Position numbers and translations under genes: made by a program. Below, piece by piece: positions 45,851 through 58,340 of a DNA stretch of 64,000 nt. Position 1 is the stretch's first letter, and each line of letters opens with the position of its first letter. The notes beneath the pieces were generated by a model that ran no database searches, had not been told where the DNA came from, and saw only the letters and a list, made by a program, of their open reading frames with translations. This DNA comes from Poecilobothrus nobilitatus (taxonomy: Eukaryota; Arthropoda; Insecta; Diptera; Dolichopodidae), in the NCBI GenBank assembly GCA_947095535.1, contig OX352774.1:114083996-114147995 (forward strand). The letters run 5' to 3'.

Positions 45851-47820
45851 ACGGAGAAGATAATTGAATAGTTGTGATTTTAAAATGATTGATGATAGTT
45901 GTGATTTTATATGACATAGAATATCTACTAATTTTGAGATTAAAAAATATAATTTTCAATTGAGCAGTAATTTTACTCTCTATTTACATATAATTACTGA
46001 AAATGTTAACAAAATAGAAATATATAAGTCATTTGAACCGATCATAATATTCAAACATCTTCATTTCTGTCATATTTTCTTTTTATTCTTGTTTTTTAAA
46101 TATGTAATACATAATATAAGTATAATAGTATATGTATTGTTATACCTATAAAAAATTCATAAAATAATAAAAAAAAAAAACGAATCAACAATAATTTTGC
46201 GTCATATTTCGCCTCTAATATTTGAAAGTAAACAAAAAAAATAAAATAAAAAATAACAACTAGAATTTTGGCATGCTTTGAAAATTTTCACTTTATATAA
46301 TTGTGCGAAAAATTTTCAGAATATAAAAAAGAAAAACAAACGACAAAAAAATAATAATGATGATTGTAATAGCAAAAATGATGTTGATTATAATGATAAA
46401 GTTATCAAATTAAATTTGTTAAAATGAAGAACCCCGTATCTATATTCTACATATACACATATTATATGATATAAAATAAAAATAAGAAAAACAATAGAAA
46501 TAAATTTTTCACATACTTTTAGGGGTTTCTTTTTTTTTTTTTCTTCTTTGGTGTTCTTTAAGTACATTTACACCTGGATTTTAGATGATTCTTTAATAAA
46601 AAAAAATGTATATATAATATGTATGTATATTATGTTCATTTGTTTAACATGTAGACATCTTTTTCTGAACAATAATATATGTCTTAGAATTTGTATATTG
46701 TGTGTAAAAATTTCTTCCAAAAAAAAAAAATTACCTTCCAATCAAAATAATAATAATGATGACTCTGAAAATATTTTTTGTTTTAGATTTCTTTTTAATA
46801 TAACAAAAAAAAAAAAAAAAACAAAGCAAAAAAAAAAGAAAAGTAAAAACAGAAAAAACGAAATAATGGAATTGTCTAAAATTCTTTTTTTCGAATAAAT
46901 GACGCTAATTTAATATGCCTTTACAATATGTATATAGAAGAGCTACATACATATATGCTATATATTCTTCTTTTTATATCTGTATATTATATTATAACGG
47001 TACACATTAGTTCACTGATTTGCTCAATTTAATCTGTTAAGGAGAATCAAAAAAAAAAAAAAAATTATAAAAATTAGGAAAAAATTTATTATATTATATT
47101 TTTTTTTTTGAGATTTCGTTTTTTAATTGATGAATGGAATAAAACGAAAATTTACTTTTTTTTTATATAATTAATGGTATTTTTAATTTTCTTTCAAAGT
47201 TATTCTATTTTTAGCACCTATTACCTATCTAAAATTTTTTTAATTTTTTACATTGTAACCGTTTTTTTACCATATTAAACAATGAATAATTAAAACTTTA
47301 CCATTATATTTGAATATGTACTTAATTGAATGGTGATAAAATTTTTAAATAATTGTGGTCCTACCATGTGATCCGAATTTATTAAATTATGTTCCGTTTT
47401 ATAAAAAGTGTATATACTGTACATATAAAAAATAAAAAATGGGGTTTTGGAATTTTATTAGTTCAAAATTTTTAATACAGTCAATACCGAAGAAATTGCG
47501 TCAAATACATAAAACTGAGCTTCATTTCAAATTTTTCTTTTTCAAGCAATATCTACAACTGACCTCGTAGTTTTTGTTTGAAAATATCAGATTTGAGTTC
47601 TAGCTCAGTTTTTTGCATTCGATAAATTTTCTTTTATTACAAATGAAGAAAAATCTTACATATTTTTTCTTTATTTTATCCCGCAGTTTGTTAAAAAAAA
47701 TGTTGGTGTGATCATATTGTAAAAATAACAAAAGTGAAATTTTTTTAAAACGGGAAACTGAGATCATATCTCTATAGTTAACTCCTGAAATTTTAAAAAG
47801 AAGTGTATCTGACATTTAAA
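45851..47820. other. AT-rich low-complexity spacer
   Basis: Extensive A and T runs, small AAT/GAT stretches (for example 46350-46400). The open frames at 45960-46151, 46548-46898 and 47600-47815 are Lys/Phe/Ile-rich low complexity and are not annotated. Confidence 0.55.
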
Positions 47821-47834
47821 TAGATGACAGATAT

Positions 47835-48640
47835 GTCATTTGCCTGTATTTTAAAGAATTATTTTCACTTTCATTAATATTAGCTAAGGCCAAATTAACT
47901 TAATTGATAATTCAATGCACTACTCCCATATCTGATAAATATTGCCTAGATTAATCTTTTCATAATTTTATGCGCAGCGTTTATAAGCCATCATCGGTTC
48001 CGAACATTAATTATATTATGTATAATTTAGCGGTCACCCCTTATATCTTGGAAATTAAAATATTGAAAACCAAAGTCTTGACAGACACAACCTTTAAAAC
48101 CAAATTCTTTTTGGGACAAAATCTTGAAAAAAAAAAATCTAGAAAACAAAACAATCTTTTTGGGACAAAATCTTTACAAAAAAAACGAATTGAATTTTTT
48201 GTTACATTCTCATTTTTTTTTTACTTTTAAATATAATACGTAAGTATTCAAAAACACGAGATATAAAAAACATTATTAAAAAATTATAAATTATTAAACA
48301 CAAAAAAAAATATTACATATTCTGTAATATTACAGAAGGTTATACAAGTACATATTCTGTAAAAGGCGTATAGCGTACCCTGTTTTTGATTTCAACTCTA
48401 AAATTCCTTCTAATTATCCATAAAATTATCAAAAGATTTATCTAGGCAATGTTTGTCAGATATGGGAGTAGTCCATTGAATTATCAATTTAATTAATTTG
48501 GCCTTAGCTAATATTAATGAAAGTGAAAATAATTCTGTAAAATACAGGCAAATGAAATACAGACAAATGAAAATACAGACAAGTGAAAGACAGACAAACG
48601 ATACTACAGGCAAATGATACTACGGGCAAATGAAGTACAA
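47835..48640. mobile_element. Fold-back-like element with minisatellite-bearing arm
   Basis: 47835-47970 and the reverse complement of 48421-48557 match over about 135 bases (for example ACTTTCATTAATATTAGCTA, AGGCCAAATTAA, TACTCCCATATCTGA, ATTGCCTAGAT), with roughly nine in ten bases identical by eye. Outside the right arm the sequence continues as six copies of a 15-16-bp unit (ACAGGCAAATGAAAT type, 48543-48637); the left arm carries one such unit (ATTTGCCTGTATTT). The ~450-bp interior has no convincing coding; the 86-residue frame at 47970-48230 is low complexity. Long inverted repeats ending in short tandem repeats recall Drosophila FB/Galileo elements, but no family name is justified. Confidence 0.7.
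48543..48637 (+). repeat. Minisatellite, 15-16-bp unit x 6
   Basis: Units such as TACAGGCAAATGAAA, TACAGACAAATGAAAA, TACAGACAAGTGAAAG, ACAGACAAACGATAC, TACAGGCAAATGATAC and TACGGGCAAATGAAG follow one another. Confidence 0.9.
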
Positions 48641-48649
48641 TCATGCTCC

Positions 48650-48810
48650 AAAAAAAAGACTGACGTTGTTTTTTTTAAATAATACTAATAGCATGCTTTT
48701 GAGGTACCAATGTTTTTAGTTTGATCTTGTTAACATCAACTTCACTCCAGCACGAAATGCCGTACTGTAGCTTAAAAAGGAAGAATGCATAATAGAACCT
48801 AGTAGTTACA
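48650..48810 (-). pseudogene. LINE reverse-transcriptase fragment
   Basis: The minus strand reads RFYYAFFLFKLQYGISCWSE then VDVNKIKLKTLVPQKHAI, the pattern Y-A-S-L-YGI-WG ... L-QK-AIR that lies just beyond the palm of jockey/CR1-like reverse transcriptases. About 50 codons survive with one or two frame changes. It lies immediately outside the fold-back-like repeat. Confidence 0.65.
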
Positions 48811-49806
48811 TTAATAGAGCTATATAAATTAATTTGATACTATCTATATAAATTAATGTGAACTGTCTATTTACTTTACAGAAATAAGATTTAAAATAAA
48901 AAGAATGTGTATTGTGTAAAAGCAAAACATTTTTAAAAAATTCTCTAAAAATAATAAACATTTTATTTGATGTCCTTTAACATAAGTATCGGTAGAGTGA
49001 TTATCGAGTGTCGTTGATTTTGTTGACCTTTTCGTTTCCTTTTTATTTTCTATCTCCTGCTCCTGATCCAATTTACTCAGGATGCAACTAAGATGTTCCT
49101 CATATTTAACTAACTACACTGAGGTACTGCTAAATTTAATGAATAAAATTCTTCTAAAGCTAGGAATTCTAAAAATTCTATAATTCTTTTTGAAGATTGC
49201 CAATTCTTAGGAGTATCTGTCCAAATATATTAAATATCAAATATTAAATAGTTATAAAATTCTAAAATTTTCCTTAAGGCAATATCTATTATGTTAATTT
49301 TATACATAATTATATTGAAATATAATTTTTTTTGTATTTTAAAAAGCTGTTTTTTATTCATTTATTTTTTAAATAAATTATCAGAAGATTTTTTTATCAT
49401 ATGTTCATTATAATATTTTCTTTTTGTTTTAGTTTTTATGTCTATTGCACTTAATAAGTTAATAGCCTACAATAGTTAAGTGCTTTTTTTTTTTTTATTT
49501 CTATGAGACAATGTTAAAGAAAAGTCTTGACTTTATTAAAAGTGTTCTTATAAAGTGCAATTTGTATTTTATTTTATATCTACTAAAAAAAAAAGATATC
49601 AGAGAACTAGTAGAACACAAAATGAAAACGAAATCCATTTATTTTTTCACAAAAGATTATTCAATTGCACAAGTTCTAGTTTACCACAATATAGATTTTA
49701 ATTATAGTGAGTTCATATAACTTCATTTGAAAAAATATATGGTTTTTAAATGACTTCGTATATACAGTTTCTCTTCTTAATTTATTTCTTTACGAAAAAT
49801 TTTCAA
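48811..49806. other. AT-rich spacer
   Basis: Two small open frames (48871-49071 minus, 49511-49720 plus) show no domain and have background composition. Confidence 0.5.
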
Positions 49807-49988
49807 GGGGCCTCGGTAGCCTAGTGGGTAAAAGCTTATAAAATACGCTGTAAACACTGAAGGAGTGTGGCTTCGAAACCCACACACGTCGTAAAAGTTA
49901 TTCCCCTTTACGACATTTACAGCCACGCCTGAACAGGAAAGGCTGTGTAATTTATTGTCCACATTTATGGGGCAGAAAAATGCATTAA
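49807..49988 (+). mobile_element. tRNA-derived SINE, poly(A) type
   Basis: Starts GGGGCCTCGGTAGCCTAGTG (box A) with box B in GTGGCTTCGAAACCCACAC, a hairpin GTCGTAAAAG ... CTTTACGAC and the tail block GGGGCAGAAAAATGCATT followed by A-run. Flanks AAAAATTTTCAA and AAAATTTTTTTTCAA suggest a target duplication blurred by homopolymer slippage. The 61-residue minus frame at 49777-49962 is its complement. Confidence 0.88.
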
Positions 49989-52849
49989 AAAAAATTTTTT
50001 TTCAATAAAATAGCTTAATTCATAGTCTAAAGCATTTTGATACAAAACTTAATTTTACTCTCTATTACATTGATCTTTTAAATTCTTTAGATTTCTGTAT
50101 TCCCCTTTTTGATTAATAAATATTCAATATTATGTGCTTAAATCAGAGATTGAAGTTTTAAAACAAGGTATTAAAAATGTACTTTAGACATTAAAATGCT
50201 TCAAAAATTCAGAGTTTTAGTATAAAATCCCAAAAAGCTTCGAAATATATACAAAAAAATCAACACTTAAAAGTTTATAACATAAAATCTTTAGCAAATA
50301 ACAAAAACAAACTGGAACTAAAATAGGGAAAATGATTTCTGTTTACGTAAGGTCTAAAAATAGTAAAAAAAAATATGAGTAACCATTGTTATGTAGATAT
50401 CTAAAACTGTCTTATACTGAAGTCATTATAAGCTTACCTAAATTAAATTTAATCATCCTTTAAAAAAGAAACTTATTTTTGATTTTTCTTTTTTTGAGAG
50501 TAACTTTGAATCGAAACTTTTCAAGACATTGCAGAAAAACGGAAAGAACAAGAAAATGTTAACAGAAATTTAAAGGATTAAACACAGCCCCTCTATTTTA
50601 AACAAACATTTTAATTTTACTCAATTTTAGTTTTGACGCGGACTATAATAAATAAAAATGGAGGGTGAATAAACTTTGACAATATTTACATAAAGAGCAG
50701 TCATTTTATAGATACACACTAGGATATAGATTGTTAACCAAAACTCACAATATTTCCAATGTTCGCACTACGAGTAAATTTACCCACGCAATCACAAAAA
50801 TTTGAATAGGGTTGAAGTGGTAATTTAACTTGTTTTTATTCTTTTGCAAAATTTTAGATATTGTTAATCCAAAAACCATCCTTTCAATGTTTAAAGTGTA
50901 ATGGTCTCAAAGTTTTTTTTATATAGTAGTAGTATTTGAGTAAAGAGCTTATTTTCGACAAAAGCACTAAATAAAATTGATATTATTTATATTTTAAAAA
51001 CATCTTCCGCTCATTTAAGGAATTATAAGTATTTTTCCGTTACAGATTTATTTATTTAATTTTTCTTTTTTACTTTATATTTCCAGTAAAAAAAACAAAA
51101 AAGAAAAAAAATCTGAAAAAAAAAAAAATTAATTATTCTAATTTTGTTTTTTTTTTTGCCTTTTTAAATCCTTAAAGGCTTTTGCTTTTTTGACGACTTA
51201 TGTATTTTATATAGTACTTAGATATATATACATATTTATGTAGACAAATAACACCTTATCATCGGGATAATGAACTTACCTTGATTATGATTAAGGTAAA
51301 GGTGTACTCATCCGTGACATAAAAATTTACACACAAAAAAAAAAACAAGGATATGAGAAATGTTTTTTATTTTTATTATAAAAGGATTCATTATTGCATA
51401 TTCTCGTAATCCATATTATATGCTTGTTATTTTATTAAAATAATATAACAATTTTTTTAATGTATTCATAAATATTTATGTGTGTGTGTGTATATATGTA
51501 TATTTATTAAAAACTTATTCAATCAACAGAAATACAAAAAAAAACAAAGAAAATTTACAAATACCTGACTAAAGGTCGTCAGACTATGTTAAAGATGAAA
51601 TATAATATAAAAGATCCTTATTTTAACTGCTGTTTCCTTTTGTGATATAAGCTTAAACTTTTTTTTTTTTTGTTTTTTTAATTTTTAAATGAATGTTTCA
51701 GTGTATGTTTGTATAATATGTTTTATTTATTTGAATATGAGTTAAAATTTTGTTATTATTATTATCATTATTCTGATGTTATTGCTTCGACTACTGCTAC
51801 ACTTCTTTGTATTCAAATAACGAAGTAAAAACTTTTGATTTCATGTCTGGTGTAAAAAATATAAAAAAAAATTCTATTTAAATTTTCTTGTATATTTTTG
51901 AAGAAATTAAAAAACAAAAAAAAGCAAACACGTTTACATTCACATAATATAAAATTTATAAATTTCTTTGTTCGTCCATTTGTACCATCACTTATTGATT
52001 CATTTTAATATTTTTTTGAATTTTTTGTTTATCGATTTTAGAATCATTATCAACTGATGCAATTAGTTATAATGGCGCACTATTATTTATTTTATGTGTT
52101 TAAGTTAAGTCATATATATAGTGATATCTCTGTAATTTATACAATTACTTAAACTCGACCATTTCTTTCTTACGTTTCTCTTTTCGTTTATTATCAAAAT
52201 TTCCTTGTAGGATCACTTTAAATACTTCATGTTTTTGGTTAGTCGTTATGTAACTAAGATTACATATTTTCTTACTTTATAAACGTACTAATTCTAAGAT
52301 TGATTCTAAGCTCAACTTCTGTTCCAGTACCTAATGGTAAATATATTTTGACGGATTTTTATATTTAATTAAACATTCCTTGAATATAATGGCTATATTG
52401 TGGGAAACACAATAACTGATAAATCACATTTAGAAACTTATAGAAACTTATACAACGTAGTTTAGAAATTTTTTCAACTCTAAAAAGAAATCTCACTCTA
52501 ACAAATTGTCATAACCTTTTTGATTAGGTATTGAAGATCTGTTAAGGTAGCCCTGAATAATATTAAAGTAGTAACGAAATTATAAAGATTTTTTTTTCTA
52601 ACTGAGGTTAATAGGTACATTTTGAAAAAAAAATTGTTTAAATATTATATTACTTCTATCAAGCAATTTATGATGCATAGAAATAAACACTTAAAATTAC
52701 TTTAGCATTTACAAGAAATATTTAAAAGACGTTTTTTTTTTTTTGTTATTCTAAAACCACAAAATAGGAATATGAATTTTTTGTACTTGAAGTAGTTGTG
52801 ATTATATGGGATGGGATAGGGATGGAACAAATGAAGATAGCTGGGAAGT
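49989..52849. other. AT-rich low-complexity spacer
   Basis: Includes a (TG)n/(TA)n tract near 51477-51505 and many A/T runs. 52160-52350 is slightly richer but shows no gene. No element recognised. Confidence 0.5.
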
Positions 52850-54060
52850 AAAGGGTAAATTTGAGAAGAATCTGTTGAGATTCCTCTAAAATATGGGTAA
52901 ATTGTAAATACCAAAATCGCCAATTTTTGGTAATACGGTTGATCTAACAACAAACGAATTGCTATAAGCAGTAGAGTCCTACTTAGGTAATACCACTCTT
53001 GTTGTGCTTTGAAATTGTTTAAGAGGAGGCAACAGTGACTTTGTTTCAACTGAACAAGTGTCATCACCTACAAAGTACTCACTATGTGGTCATTAATAAG
53101 ACGAATGGCGAGGTTTTGAACTCGATCGAGAAAGTTTAAGGAATTGGATGATGCGCCAGCTTAAATATGTGAGTTATATTTCATCTTACATCGTATATAC
53201 GCTTTATAGATTTTGGACAGGTCCCTTGAAGAAAAATACGATTTACACTTAAAGAGAAAACCCAAGCACTTTCGCTATATCAAAAATATGATCATTCCAC
53301 ATCATTTATTGATTTAGCTGCATGCCTAAAATGGCAGGTTTTCCGATCGGGGCACGATTTCCCCGAGAAACCTGAGATTAGGGTTATAATTAGTTTTTTT
53401 TAATGTTATTTGACAGCATTGGGTTTTGGAAGAATTAAACTCCACTCTATTTTTAGAGGCCCGACTGTAGTTAAATTATGGTTAACAGTATTGGCCATAG
53501 ACAGCCTAGCTATGTCAATTGCGAGAGTTGTGGTATTTGATTTTATCGAAAAATTATAAGATGCCACTAAAGTACTGTTGTCGTCGAAACTGTGAATTGA
53601 ATTGAAGGTTGAAGATAGAAGATCGTTGATTAAATCAAAAAGAGAGTAGGTGCAAGGACGGATCCTTGTGGAACGGCAGCGTTTATTTGAAATGTATCAG
53701 ACGTGTAGCCGTCGACCAGAACACGAATACAACGATTCGAAAAATAGTCTTCAATCCATTTGCATAAAACTGGACCAAGAGCTACAGCTTGACATTTGTT
53801 TAACAGAGCAGCATACTATACTTGATCAAAAGCTTTGGAAATATCAAGAGCAACTACAGTACATTCACCAGAGTACTAAATGCTGCTGTTAAGTTTACCC
53901 CTGATGTATGTTATAAGATCATCAGTGGATTGGTTACTTCTAAAATCTTATTAGCGTTCATGTAAAATACCCCTATCGTCTAAATATAGGTTGAACTTGG
54001 AGTTGATAATAGTTTTCATAACTTTGGAAATGACTGAAAATTGTTTTACTTTGAAAATTT
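52850..54060 (-). pseudogene. LINE (jockey-like) reverse-transcriptase remnant, longest in the window
   Basis: From high to low coordinates the minus strand reads VISKVMKTIINSKFNLYL, GFRSNQSTDDLI, GECTVVALDISKAFDQV (motif A region), DYFSNRCIRVLVDGY, INAAVPQGSVLAPTLFLI (motif B region), then, after a region that no longer matches and lacks the F/Y-ADD catalytic box, VLGFLFKCKSYFSSRDLSK, IYKAYIRCKMKYNSH, LDRVQNLAIRLINDH and SLLPPLKQFQSTTRVVLP. This is the domain order of jockey-superfamily pol. Stops, frame changes and loss of the catalytic segment near 53400-53600 make it non-functional. The 80-residue plus frame at 53650-53892 is the shadow of motifs A and B; the 121-residue minus frame at 52702-53067 covers part of the C-terminal tail. 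Confidence 0.92.
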
Positions 54061-56560
54061 ACTTTTCGAGTTAAAGTTGACTTGATAATTATTCCAAAAT
54101 TATAAAATCTTCAATTGACATAATTTTAATTTTTGTTTGGAATTAGCTCAATTAAGTTTATGAAGCACTTTTGCGAAAACAAGCATATAAAAGAAACGAC
54201 TGAACTGCATTTGAGGCGTAAAAATTGAAAACATTTGTAAGGAAATTCAATTTGCATATATTATATAATTTTATTTAATTCAATGTTCGCATAATTTAAT
54301 CCTTAAGAGGAGTCTATTATTTTACTAATACTAAAAATCAATCCTCCGGTAAATACTATAACCTGTTTTAGTGTAAAATATTCTTTTAGGATAGTAAACT
54401 GTACTCGATTATAAGAGTTACCAGTATACCGAAAACTTCTCTAAATTCAATGAATAAAATTTTACTCTTTTCAATATGTAATTTCAAGATATTTAATTTG
54501 ATACAATCATTTTCAAATATTTATTCTAAATCATATTAAGTAAAATAGGGATCCCATCACCTTTGCAGTTTGTATAATATTTTTGTGGAAAGACTTTAAT
54601 TTTAAAGCATATATTAACAATTTCTAACCCAAGTCACAAAAATTGTACGAAAAAAATTATATAAATAAGTAATTCTTGTTATGATCCAATTTATATAATA
54701 GAATACAGGTAATTTCTACTGTGACAAAATAATTTTTATATTAGATTTTACTGTTTCATTTATATTTTACATTTTTTTTTTTTTTTTTTTAGCTTTTGGC
54801 TGCTGTTAAAATCTTGTCAACGTCGTTTGAATTAATTCATGCTTTGTAGTTTGCTTTGTTATTTTTTTTTTTGTTTTCTTTTAATTTTGCGCTTCTGATT
54901 TTAATTTTTGTTATCCTGAAGGATGTGACAGTGTTTTTTTTTTCTTTTTACGTTTTTTTTTTTTTTTTCATATTATAGATATTCAACTTTTATTTTGTTT
55001 GTGTCATGTTCACCATTCAAATTAAAAAATTTTTTATATCTGATTTTAATTAAAAGAGTCCTTGAAAATTAAAGTGACAAAGAAAAAAAATAATAATAAA
55101 AATAAATAAAATCAAATCAAATACACAGAATATATATAATAAAAAAAAAAATCAAATCATTTTTAATATTGACGAGTTATAGTTTTATATGTATTTATCT
55201 GAGTGTAGAGTTTTAGAAGAGAGATTACATCATTTTTTTTTATCATTATTTTGAATAATATCCTGTATTGTGAATTACAGTCCTGTATAAAGTCATATTG
55301 GATTTAAATTAATGAATTAATGACAAGACTGAGGAAGTCAAATTGGACTAGTGTGATAGTAGAAGAAAAATTGAAAATTTAATTTATTATTCTTTAAAGA
55401 TTTTAAATAAGAAAAAAAAATTTTAAATTACCACCTAATAAAAAACACATTAGAATGAAAATTCAAATATTTAAAAATATAAGGATATAATAATAATTAA
55501 ATTCTGAACGTGTCTTTTGTAAAAATAAAATAAAATGTTTATGAATTGATATGCTTAAACTTTAATTTTAAGGATATTTAAGACAAGTTAAGTTTATTTA
55601 TTATAGTGGAGAGTTTAATGTGATGACCCAGACCCACAAAATACCAAAACAAATGCGTTAGTGTTAGAAAAAAATTTGTTAGTAAAATAAAAAATTAAGA
55701 TTTGATATTTTTGAATTTAGGATTTTGTAATTTTGGGATTTTGAATTTTGGAATTTTGAATTTTGGGATTTTGAATTTTGTAATTTTGTATTTGCGTCTC
55801 CAAAAAAAATTTTCGAAAGTATTAAAATAAAATAAGTTTTATTATCGTGACATAAATCCAAAGAAACTTAACACAAACTCTTTGTTAATTTGTTCTCCTA
55901 CGCTTAAAAGTGCACCATGTATCTAGAGTCTAGAGTAGAGATTACTAACACATTACCTCAGTCTTCATCAATAAAAACCAAAAATAAAATAATAAGTTAG
56001 TACAGGATTTGAGTTTAATTTAACATCTTATAAATTGTTACTCTAAGTGTAATATCAGCTAAATGTTATCTAAAGGACATTCGGTTGCATACATTCCATT
56101 AATAAGCAAGGTTAAGTTAAAAGTTGGACATCGAAATTCTCGTCAAAATGGTGGTGACTGCAGTTTGTTAAATAAAATATAAAATAAATAGTTGATCAAT
56201 AGTTAAAAACCCTATCTATATATTTTGTTAGAATCAAAAAAAAAAATTTTAAACAAAAGAAGAAGTTAGAGCAGTTTTAGAAAGTATAGACGTTTTTATG
56301 GATTTGTTTTATGGATTAAATTGATTTGGTGGAGAACTGAGAGACAGCCAATCCAATGGAAATATATACCTCAAATAAATTCAATAATAAAGTACCTTTT
56401 GGAACTCGTTTTATTTTAGTGAGAACAAAGAATGGTACTGAAAATAAATGTCATGATGTTCGCTTAAAAATTCCCGATAAAGTTTTTATATAATTTTTAA
56501 ATTTTGACTTAATACATATATTGATTTTAATTCAGGATTATTATAAAATAATTTAAAAGT
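54061..56560. other. AT-rich spacer with a small minisatellite
   Basis: Holds the GATTTTG/AATTTTG repeat at 55703-55791 and long T/A runs near 54770-54980. No gene recognised. Confidence 0.5.
55703..55791 (+). repeat. GAATTTTG-type minisatellite
   Basis: Roughly ten 7-8-bp units of the form GATTTTG, GAATTTTG or TAATTTTG. It creates the N-S-K-Q repeats of the 60-residue minus frame at 55679-55861, which is not a gene. Confidence 0.85.
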
Positions 56561-56752
56561 GGCCTCGGTGGTCTAGTGGGTAAGAGCGTATAAAATACGC
56601 TGGAAACACCGAGGGAGTGTTGGTTCGAGTCCCACACACGTCGTAAGAATTATTTCCCATTACGACATTTACAGCCACTCCTGAACAGGAACGGTTGTGT
56701 AATTTCATGTGTCCACATTTTTGTGGCACAGAAATGCATTAAAAAAAAAAAA
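56561..56752 (+). mobile_element. tRNA-derived SINE, poly(A) type
   Basis: GGCCTCGGTGGTCTAGTGGG (box A), box B in GTTGGTTCGAGTCCCACAC, hairpin GTCGTAAGAA ... CATTACGAC, tail GTGGCACAGAAATGCATT then an A-run. Closest in layout to the copies at 34511 and 49807. No clean target duplication is readable in the A/T-rich flanks. Confidence 0.9.
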
Positions 56753-57619
56753 TATTATTAGAAAAAGGCGGAAAATTTTATTAGTATCTTCGCAATTTAA
56801 TTGATTCCAAAATAAAATAGTATCAACTTGCATAATTTAAGAATTCTGAAAAATTATTAACTAGAAAACAAAAAAAGTTTTTTATTTCATTTCATTTCAT
56901 AATAATTGATAAAAATTTTAATTGATTAAAATGAATTAAATTAAAATATCACTAAAATAATTTTTAATCTTTAAAAAAAAAAAAATAAAATTTTAAATTG
57001 AAGATAAAAAATTCAAAACAATACAAAAATAGCTCATTTCCATGACAGAAATTTTTAAATTTGAATGAAAATACAAATAGAACATAAAAAAAAGAAAAAG
57101 AAAAACTTTTTTTTAAGGATTTTGATATTTTTACAATTTTGAAAAAAAAAAAACAAAATTTTTACCCCACACTATATTTAAATTTTTGGTAGGTATTTGA
57201 ATATTTTATTGTTGAATTCATTATTTTGAGGTTTCTTTATAAAAAAAAAAAGGAAAAAAATTTAAAGAATATAAAAAAAAAACCCAACTAAATAAAATAA
57301 ATCAAAAAAAATATAACAAAATAAAATAATATTGCGCTTTAAATTTTATATTATTTATATAATATACTTTTATTCATATTATATACTTTCTAAACCGAAA
57401 AATTTAAACATTATTCTCTTGTCAATAAAAAAAAAAAAAAAAAAAAAAACAAAAAATTATCCTTGAACTCAATTTAAAAATCATTTTCTTATATTTTTAA
57501 GGAAGAAAAAAAAAAAACCGAAAATAGAAGAAATGAAATTCATAGTAAATTATTTGTATTGCTTGATCCTTTTTGTTTTTAACACATTTCCAAAAAAAAA
57601 TTTGAAAAGATATACCTAT
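56753..57619. other. A/T-run-rich spacer
   Basis: Almost continuous A and T runs; nothing recognised. Confidence 0.55.
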
Positions 57620-58340
57620 TAGTTTCACTCTGTTCATCCTTCCGTCTGTTTACAAAACTTCTACACCGTTAAAAATAGAGAAAAAATTGTTTAACTATGG
57701 GTAGGTCTCATAAAAAAATTAATGTTGTACAAGAACTTTTAGCCCTATTTTTAAATGCTTATATCTCATGTTCTGCTTAACATTTTTTTCAATTTAAAAA
57801 CGCCCCATTCGACAGGTATTTTTTTCACCTTTGTAAATTAATATCAAAATTATACAAGTTATTTTAAATTTAGTATTTGCATGATTTTTCTACCCTCATA
57901 ACACTCCGGAACCCTTTTAGATGTTGAAATATTGAGTTTAGGAGTTGAAATTTTTAGGGTAGAACGAACATTTAAAATAAGTATAAGTTTGTTCAGAAAA
58001 ATTTTTTGGATCACCCCTATAGCTGTTTATGACCAATTAGGACTCAAAATTTGAAAATTTGCTATTATTAAATATCTGTAATTTAGGCAAGTGTAAACAT
58101 TTTACTTCGGCAAGATATAAAAATTAAAGCTGCAGTAATATATTTTTACGTGTATTAATGGTTTTTACAGCCCCTCAAAATTGCGGAAAAGTCCTATTTT
58201 CATATTTTTTCTCATTAGATAAAATTTTCAAATTTTTGTGCCACAATTCTAAACAGTTTGTATTATCTTTTGGAAATGTGCGCTTTTAAAAACCGTTGGT
58301 TTACATTCTACCTTGTTTTTGTTTCCTTCTACTATCCTAT
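57620..58340 (+). mobile_element. Very decayed relative of family-A Helentron-like element
   Basis: Begins with a broken microsatellite remnant (TTCATCCTTCCGTCTGTT). The body blocks then follow the family-A order: TAGGTCTCATAAAAAAATTA, GAGTTGAAATTTTTAGG, GATCACCCCTATAGCTGTTT, ACTCAAAATTTGAAAATTTG, AAATATCTGTAATTTAGGC, AAAAATTAAAGCTGCAGTAA. The family-A equivalents run from about 3290 to 3800. Divergence is far greater than between the copies at 2952 and 15867, so it belongs to an older wave. Ends are not identifiable. Confidence 0.6.

Noticed and set aside
46548..46898. 116-residue plus-strand open frame
   Set aside because: Composed of A/T-run-encoded Lys, Phe, Ile and Asn; no domain and no balanced codon use.
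53650..53892. 80-residue plus-strand open frame
   Set aside because: The opposite strand encodes reverse-transcriptase motifs A and B of a jockey-like element, so this is an antisense shadow.
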